DNA from: Epiperipatus broadwayi
Lineage: Eukaryota > Onychophora > Udeonychophora > Euonychophora > Peripatidae
Length of the DNA stretch: 64,000 bases
Direction: 5' to 3'
Assembly: GCA_028023455.1 (NCBI GenBank)
Contig: JAQFVV010006275.1
Coordinates: 1,743,279-1,807,278 of the forward strand
Shown here: in pieces, positions 43,001-52,000 of the stretch
Layout of the letters: each line of letters begins with the position of its first letter
Position numbering within the stretch: the first letter of the stretch is position 1
Notes under the pieces: generated by a model
Database searches by the model: none
The model's input: only the letters and a program-made list of their open reading frames with translations
What the model was told of the DNA's origin: nothing
Program-made: the position numbers and the translations under genes

Positions 43001-46000
43001 AGCACTTGTAGCATATATGTGTGGAGATGATAATCTGAACCAACTGATGATTGCTGGTTTAGCATGAAATACGTATATTGGTGATTGTTTATCTTTTCAA
43101 CATGTGTTCAAGTGTATCAGTATTCTGAGATAGTGTGGAGAATGGTGGGTTGCATGAAAGTCTGTGCTCATATACCCTATATATTAAATCTATTTAAGCA
43201 ATATTTTCTGTCTATACTTTTCTCCCTTCTGCAAGAAAAGCCATTAACTATCAGTAGCACTTTGTTCCGCTCGACTGCCATTCTCGTATTATTTGCGAGA
43301 GAGTTCTTTTTATAAATTTTTATATAACATATGACATTGGGAAAAAAACAAACAACACATATATTCATATTTTAAATATAGCTTTCTAGAGTGAATTATT
43401 TCCAGGAGGAAAATGTCTCAATTGCCGGCACTAATTACACAATCACAATAATACTTTATTTGCTTGTCATAAAAAGTTTTTTTTTCATATGTCAAATGCG
43501 TTGACCGGAAAGCAAACCCGAGCCAGCTACCTTGGAAGGCAGCTATGCTAACCACTAGGCCACCAACGTTTGTCATAAAAAGTTCAGACTTCTTTTTTTT
43601 TTAAAAACAAATTCAGAATAATTAAATTATCAATGAAATTATTATGAAAACATAAAACTGCTTCAAGCTAAATTTTTGAATTACAAAAAGAAAATAAACC
43701 ATACACACAATTTGGATCATCCTATCAAAATGGAAATTTGATGCATGATAATGTTACTACATATATTATCAATTCCGTCCAGTCATGAGGAGAAACTACT
43801 AAACAATAAAAACTTTGCCTCCATGATTTGGCAATTAACCGATGTGAACATTTAAATATCTTTGACCACTAATTATTTTGTAATAAAACCTGAGCTTTAT
43901 CACATTGAACAAATATTTGAAAACAAAAATCATGATAGATTAAAATTGGAGTATATATAAAAATACAAATATTTTTGTAAGCTAAATGCTGAAAATTTTT
44001 TTTATAATAAATGAATTTGTATACATTTACAGACTAATTGCAAAACTTTTTTCATTTGTTGTAAAAAAATATAATATAAATTAAACATTGACATATTTCA
44101 AATATTTATATTAAATTACAATTCTGTATAAATTAAAATTCATTGCATATTTTCACAAGTTATAAATGAATAATACACCTACATTGCTAAAAAAATAATT
44201 TGCTTATATTTATTTTTTTTAAAAAGATATATTTTATATATCATCACTTCAACCATTATAGACTCATGGCAAAATAAAGATTTCTCCAAATTTAATCCAG
44301 TTTCTTGGATCCATAGCTTTTCCCCACATTTGGATAGTAAACTTTTTTTATCTCATTCATTTACTTTATACGTGATGTCGTTTTTTATATTTTTCAATTT
44401 CTTAAAGCAGTTTAATGCTCTACTTATTGTCACATATTCTAGCAAAAATGTCTAGGCCAACTGCAGCCTTTTAATTCTTTTAATGATGTCAATTGTACCT
44501 ACGTGTCCCTACACCTATAAATTTTGCTTTTGATCATTCCCAATACAATTCTCTTCATATTTCACTCTATGGTTTGAAGTAACTATACTACTTTTCTATT
44601 AAGTGATCAAGGCTTATATCATTAAATAAGCACTGGTGAAACACATTCATTAAAACCACCAACGCATAGTTTCTTTTAATATTAATTTATTTCTCCTACA
44701 ACTACTCTATCAAAGTTTAATTCTATGATTAATTATATCCATTGTGTTTCTATCTATATTAATGATTTCTTTTTTTTGAAAAGCTATTAAACACACATTT
44801 ATTTAAAAATTATCTTTAATCCTATATTACTGCTTTTAGCTAATAGCTCTTGTAATATTTCTTGAAACCTTGAAGCATTATTTCAAAAAATGATCACATC
44901 AGTTTCATGTAGCTTCTCTGCTATATATTTTATGAATATTACCATATAATCTAATTACTATGTTATATAAAGTTACTATATAATATTTCTATATAATGTA
45001 ATTACTATGTTATATTTTGATAAATTTTCATCAAAATGAGCCAAGATTTTGAATGGGTCTTGATGTTCTAGAATTTTAATTACCACAAATATGACATCAC
45101 ATGATCACCATTTCCTATGTTTGCTTATAACATGTTATCAAATCAAGCAAAACTCTCTATATGTATTGCCATTCAGTGCAAGCCAGAATAATCAATGGAT
45201 GCCAGAAGGCTTGTCATAAAATCCTCATCTAGTACCTACTCATCTAATATCTCCAGACTAGTTTCTGGCTTGTGGCCTTCATCAGTGAGGAACCTGCACC
45301 TAGATTTTAGGATCTAATGCAACCCTCCAGCACCCACCTTTTATCTCTACTTAACTACAAAACTATGAGTCTTAAATTGAAAACACTGTAATATTTTCAA
45401 TCCAAGCTCATCAGCTTATATAGTCATATAGGTCTAAACTCAGTTCAGTACCTATACATTTTGGTGACCTTGGTTCTTTAATAACCATAGCCACCACCAT
45501 CCTATTAGGCAGATTTGGTTTTAAGCCAATAAATATCACATGATCACCATTTCTCATGCTTTCTCATAAATGTTATCAAAACAGGCAAAATTCTCTATAT
45601 GTATTAGGCTAATGAGCTTGAATTGAAAATATTACAGTGTTTTCAATTTAAGACTCTTAGTTTTGCAGTTAAATAGAGATAAAAGATGGCTGCTGGAGGG
45701 TTGCAATTAGATCCTAAGATTTAGGTGCAGTGCTCTCAGATCCAAGGCTCCTCACTGACAAAAGCCATAAGTCAGAAACTAATCTGGGGATATTGGATAA
45801 GTAGGCACTAGATGGGATTTTATGCAAAAGCCTTTGGGCATCCATTGATTACACTGGACTGCATTGAGTGGCAATATGTATAGAGAGTTTTGCCTATTTT
45901 GATACTACAAATATGTTTACATATTTAAAATTCCTTTTCGTAAACTACAAATATAATGCAGTCTCTGATTAATTACTGTCCCATAAAGTCCAAAAAGTCA

Positions 46001-49000
46001 GCTTACATTTTTATATTTTGTGTGAATTTTTTAATTTTATGGAAATCATAGTTCTATGGAATCGCTGGCCTGAAACGTTATATCAATGTATTTTTTCTTA
46101 GCATCAAGCGGCTGACATGATAGATCAGACCACTACCAATTTTTTTTTTTTACGATGAAATGTAATTTTTTTTTATGATTTTTTTTGAGATGCAATTTTT
46201 AATTATTTTTTATCTCTTTTTTTTAGATTTAGCATTTGTAAAATGTTTTTACTGTTGAAATGAACTCTCCCACCACTTGCTGAGATTATTTAATTACCGA
46301 TGTATGCATTCGTGAGCATTCTCTTTGTTCGAAAATATGTATTTTTTCCCCTTAAATTGTATGATTTTTTTTTTTTGAAATGCAATTTTTAATTTTTTTT
46401 TTCTTCTTTTTTTTTAGATTTAGTATTCATAAAAATGTATGGACTCTCATGGCTTGCTCTGCTTGCCAATGTATATATTCTAAGCCTTCTTTGTAGAAGC
46501 TAATTTTAGTGATACTTCGGATCTAGAAACTGCATTGACAAAAAAAAAAGTTGAAGTCACTTTACTTGCAGGACAAGTATGGGAATTGCATGTAGGCTTT
46601 CTTCATGACCAGAGTTTGAACATGGAATCAACATTGATGAACCGCACTGGCCAGGAATTCAGTGATTAGTGTTTTTTATTACTTATTTTTTATTATTTAT
46701 ATTTTTATATAATTAAATGTGTAGAAAAGCAATAAATACGCTACAGAATTTTAGACAATTTACATTTCAATGACATAACATGCACCCTCAGCTATCCACT
46801 CTCATATACCATCTCCCGCACACATATATAATCGGTGCTCATAATAAATGTGTTTATTTTGATGTTTGTTGATTTAGTTACAGTTTTTATTCATTTTATT
46901 TTAGAGAATTTTTTTTTCTTTTAATATATTTTTTTACTTGAAAAGAATACATATTTTAGGTCACACCCCATTTTTCAAAAATTAGCATATAATAATTAAT
47001 ATTTAGGTACTTTGGTATTAGAGCTGTGATGTAGTATAGGGAAGATAGAGGCCTTTTCACACTCACCATAAATGTGTAATGTTATGATGATGTCAAATTG
47101 AAAGAAAATAATCCCTGTGAATATATGTGAAAACATGTTTTTTTAAAAAAAAATGCGATCTTTTTTTGCATAATACTTCAACATTTTCAGTCTCATAATT
47201 AATTTTTTTTTTTTGGTGGTTTTTGTTCTGTTTTAATGTGTATTTTTTTGTTTCCAAAAAAGTCATGTACAGATCTGTGATCACATTATTTTGGTCAGAT
47301 CCCAAGATTACAAAGTTATCAGGGGATTGATACTAATATGAGCAGACACAGGAATACCGATATTTACTGAATACACTTTTTATTTGAAAAGAATACTCAT
47401 TTTAAATCACACCCCATTTTTCAATAATATATAATAATTAATATAAAATAATACATTGCAATTTACTGAAGTTCTTTTTGCATAACATCTCATAAGCTAT
47501 TCTTACTGTTTTGATATTTATTTGAATATACTTTTTACTTGAAAAGAATACACATTTTAAGTCACAATCCATTTTCAATAATATAATAATTAATATATAA
47601 TAATATTATAATAGAATGTAAGACAATTTACTAAAGTTCTCTTTGCATAATATCTTGTAAACTATTCCTGTTATTTTTCCCCCCACTAAAAACCAAACAT
47701 ATTTCTAACAGATATCCTGCATGGAAGGACAATCAAACATTTCTAGCAGACAGATACTCTGATATGGAAAGACAGGATCTGGGTTAGCTAGTAAAAATGG
47801 AAATTACCAATTGCATTGTTTTGATAATTTTTACATGGAAAAATTACCTCAGGTGAGTCATATTATATATCTTTTTTTTCTCCAGCATTTTATGATAAAT
47901 GTGATGCTGTCTATAAAATTGTCATTTTAACTTATAACTTTCAAAATTTAGAATATGTGAACCAACATCTTTAAAAGTGTTAAAAATATTTAATTTTTTT
48001 TTTTTTTAAGGTAATGACTATTTTATCAGTTTTATTACATTCTTTCATATTTGCTCTTTCTAACAATATATATATATTTATATTTATTGTATTCAAACAG
48101 AAGATATAAGTTATATTTGTTATAATTTTTATTTTAAATTCAAGATGGCAGCCTAGCAGTCTAAGAGATATACTGATTACTCAAGGTTACAATAGGTGGT
48201 TCTGGTTGAAGTAAATAGAATGAATTGCTTCTTCTAATGCAGATATTGAAAGAGATAATGTCATGTGATGCTTTATTGACATAATCAAGAATCAGTTATT
48301 TTATTTTCATTTGAGAAAAATAAAGATGAAAATGGGTTATTAAGTGAAAGTAACTTTTTAATTAGCTTTAATATTGACACTATATTTGCAACTGCCAAAA
48401 ATTAAAGTCAGTTTAGATGACTGTTTTCTTTCTCTCTATAGTAAATGCAATTATTTCAATGACTACATTATAATCCAAACTACTGTAATTTCATAAATAT
48501 TAAACTTATTTAAGTATTTAAAAAATGAATTGTTGATGGGCTTTAATGGAAACTTGCTATCCCAATATAACAAAATATTACTATTTATTCATATGTTTAT
48601 TGAAAAGCGTCAGAATTTGCATTAATTAAAATCAGATAAACAATGATTGAACAAACATTACCTTCAATAATGATCATTTCAAAAATCTTGAAATAGTACA
48701 TCAATTCAAAAATTTAAAAGAACTAATAGCAGATTTTTATGAAAATTAAATTTAATCACAATCTACAAAATATTATTTTTACCAAAATAAGTTTAAGTTG
48801 TTTTTTTTTGTTGTTGTTGCTATAATCATAAATGTTTATACAATCTCAAATAAAATCTTTTTTTTTATTTTTGCATCTTAAAGAGAGAGAAAAAAGATTA
48901 ATTACATTTACAAAAAAAAAAATATAATGTTAATAAAATATTGATGTTTAATTTATGTTGAAATGACATGAAAAGAATTCAATCAGTACATAACACAAAA

Positions 49001-52000
49001 TTAAATTGGTCACCAATAAAGATAGTTCTGAACTGTTTAGATAAATAATATTAGAATAGCTTATCAGATATTGATTTTTTCAGGATTTGATAAATTTATT
49101 AATCGTTTGGTATTACGTAGATTTATAAACATCTTTCGCTGCCAGAAAAAAAAATTCAAGAAAATTCCTTTTAATAAAACAAAATAAAGATCATTACTTG
49201 TGAATTTATGACTTTATCTAATTAATCCTTTTTCAAGATAAGTTTGCAAGTGCTCATTTATATCAATAACTTGCCTTGTTTAATTAAAAACGTAATAAAT
49301 ACAAGTTTTTGTTGACATTGTTTATTATGATTAGTATTTCTAAGTAAAAATAACAATTCTAATATTATTCATAAGATTAATTCATCCATTAGCAGTCAGC
49401 AATAACAGTAGAAAGTGTCAAAACAATTTATTTGTAATGTGAAAAACTTTAAATATTTGACATTTCTCTTAGTGATATTTGCTATAAATAATTTAATCTA
49501 TTTTAAACAATGCCACAAATCTGCAGGTATTTCTGGAGATTTCTAAAGTCGCACAATATATATATATTAATATTGTGTATTCAACCACGAAGCTGAATGC
49601 CAACAAAATAACAAAAATTATAGATTATAAGTTTTAAAGAAAAACATAAAAATAATGATGAAAATATATTTATTTACATTAATATACATAACACATTATA
49701 TACAATTGCGGCTTTAGTAATTCCAATGACTACTACCAACTAATCATCCGGCAGTTATTCCCGCACTTATATCTTCCTAAAGTTCTGCAATTACTAACGT
49801 GATCAATCAATTCTTGAGTTGGAGGACTATTTCCCACTAAATGCTAATACTCCCCACAGTTGCTCACTAACCACTGTCTTCACTATTCTTAGATCTGAGT
49901 AAATAATTAAAAAAATTGTTTATACTCATAGTCCTATTCTGCACAGTTTTTATGAGGCCTTATCAGGCGTACACAAATAAAAATAAGACCGATGCGGTCT
50001 GTTGAAGTCCTTATCCGGCTGTTTGCACCTACAGAGGCATGGTCTCTGAGATGATGTCCTTCGTAGCAGAAAAGTCGCTACAACTTTTCCAACAACTTTT
50101 TCTCTGGGTCCTTTCTCCTGACGTCCCACAACGCAACAGCAACAGTACTATCATAAGAAAGGTAAAAAAAAGATACTGTTATTTCCGCACACACACATTA
50201 TTTATACAGTTCGCAGTTTAATATGCGGTATTATTACTAAAGGTAATGGCTATTTACATTCTAAGCTATCCCACCCAATAATGCGTCTTTTCACATATTA
50301 CCATCAAGCTTTTAACTGCGTCAGTGTACATTCCTTTCACCTGCAATTAGTCTTTCAGATCTTGATTAACTTTCCTCTGTATTCTTTTGTTAGTTTGAAA
50401 TAGCTTAATGGTTTAATTAAACAATACTAGCCTTTTTTATAATAAAATCCATTAAACCTTTCCGGCATTATTATTCACATTTCTTTTATCTATCAGCAAT
50501 ATTTTTTCATTGCTTTTAAACTTACAATATCTTTCTATATTTAAGTTTCTACTCTTTTCTATTTTTTTCTGGAATCAAAAATCCCAACTTTATAACTTAT
50601 ACAAATTACTGTTACTAAAAAGTAATATTTTTTTCCAAAATATAACAATTAATGATTACTAGTTATAGGTGAGAATTTTGAGGCAATGGGACATTCTAAA
50701 AATTTAACGGAACCTACTTCTTTCTGGTTTAATATTTAAAAAAGAATTGCTAATAAGAATATTATTAATAAAAACATTCAGTATATTAGCAGTGATTGCT
50801 AGCTACCATAAAATCCAAATTTATTTAAATTTTAATTTGAATATATTAGCATAATATTATAGTGAAGGAACAATCCCTCCAGTGACGCACTTTAAAAATC
50901 TCCTTGCATTCGCCCATGAGCATCGACTATAAAAGCATAAGTATACACTTATGCTTAGAGTTTATTGATATTTAAATCTCACTTACCATGCTGAAATCAG
51001 AAAGTGAATCTATTATGTACCTGAGTTATATATTATTAATTTTATTGAATAAACCTATTCAATCTATATCAGGAGAGCAATACAATCCCATTTTTAACTA
51101 TCTGCAATGAAATATATAATAATTTTGAATTTACTTTTAATAAATTTTCTGTTATTTACATAGCACGTCCTACGTATGTAATATTATAATGGAACAACAA
51201 TCCCTCCGGTCATGCACTTTAAAAATTTCTTTGCATTTGTCCATGACCATCGACTTTGTATGCCTATGCTTCGAGTTTATTTGTGTATAAATCAGTCTTT
51301 GCTCACATATTGAAATCAGGGTTAAAATCTATTACATCACCATGGAGAGCAAAGACTGGTTTATATATAAACTCTAAGCATAAGAAGTCAATACTCATGG
51401 TTGAGAGCAAAGAGATTTTTAAAACACATGACTAGAGAGATTATTAAAAATAATTCAAAATTTCTATATATTTCTTTGCATGTGGTTAAAAATGGTATTG
51501 TATCTTTCTCCTGCTATAGATCAAATAGATTTAGCTATTTAAATTAGTAATATATAATTCAAACTCATAATAGATTCATGTCCTGATTTCAGCATAGTGT
51601 GCAAAGACTGGTTTATATATAAATAAACTCTAAATATAATCATGCTTTAAAGTCAAAGCTCATCGGTGAGTGCAAGAAGATTTTTAAAGAGCATGACCAG
51701 AGGAATTGTTCCTTAGTTAGAATATAGCATATATAAGATGTGCTATATAAATAACAGAATACATATTAGCATAAATAAAAGATCCCTGTCATTAATTTTA
51801 TTGTTTTCTTTTGCATAATCATTTTTTCCCCCAAAAAAATCATTTAAATCTTAATGCACTATTCATAATTAATTATATATGCAGCTATCCAATTAATTCT
51901 TATATGTTCATACAACTTTGAATACAATACAAATATCAATGTGTGTGTTTTTATAAAGATTTAACAGAAGCAATGCAATAAGAAATGAAATTCTCATCAT

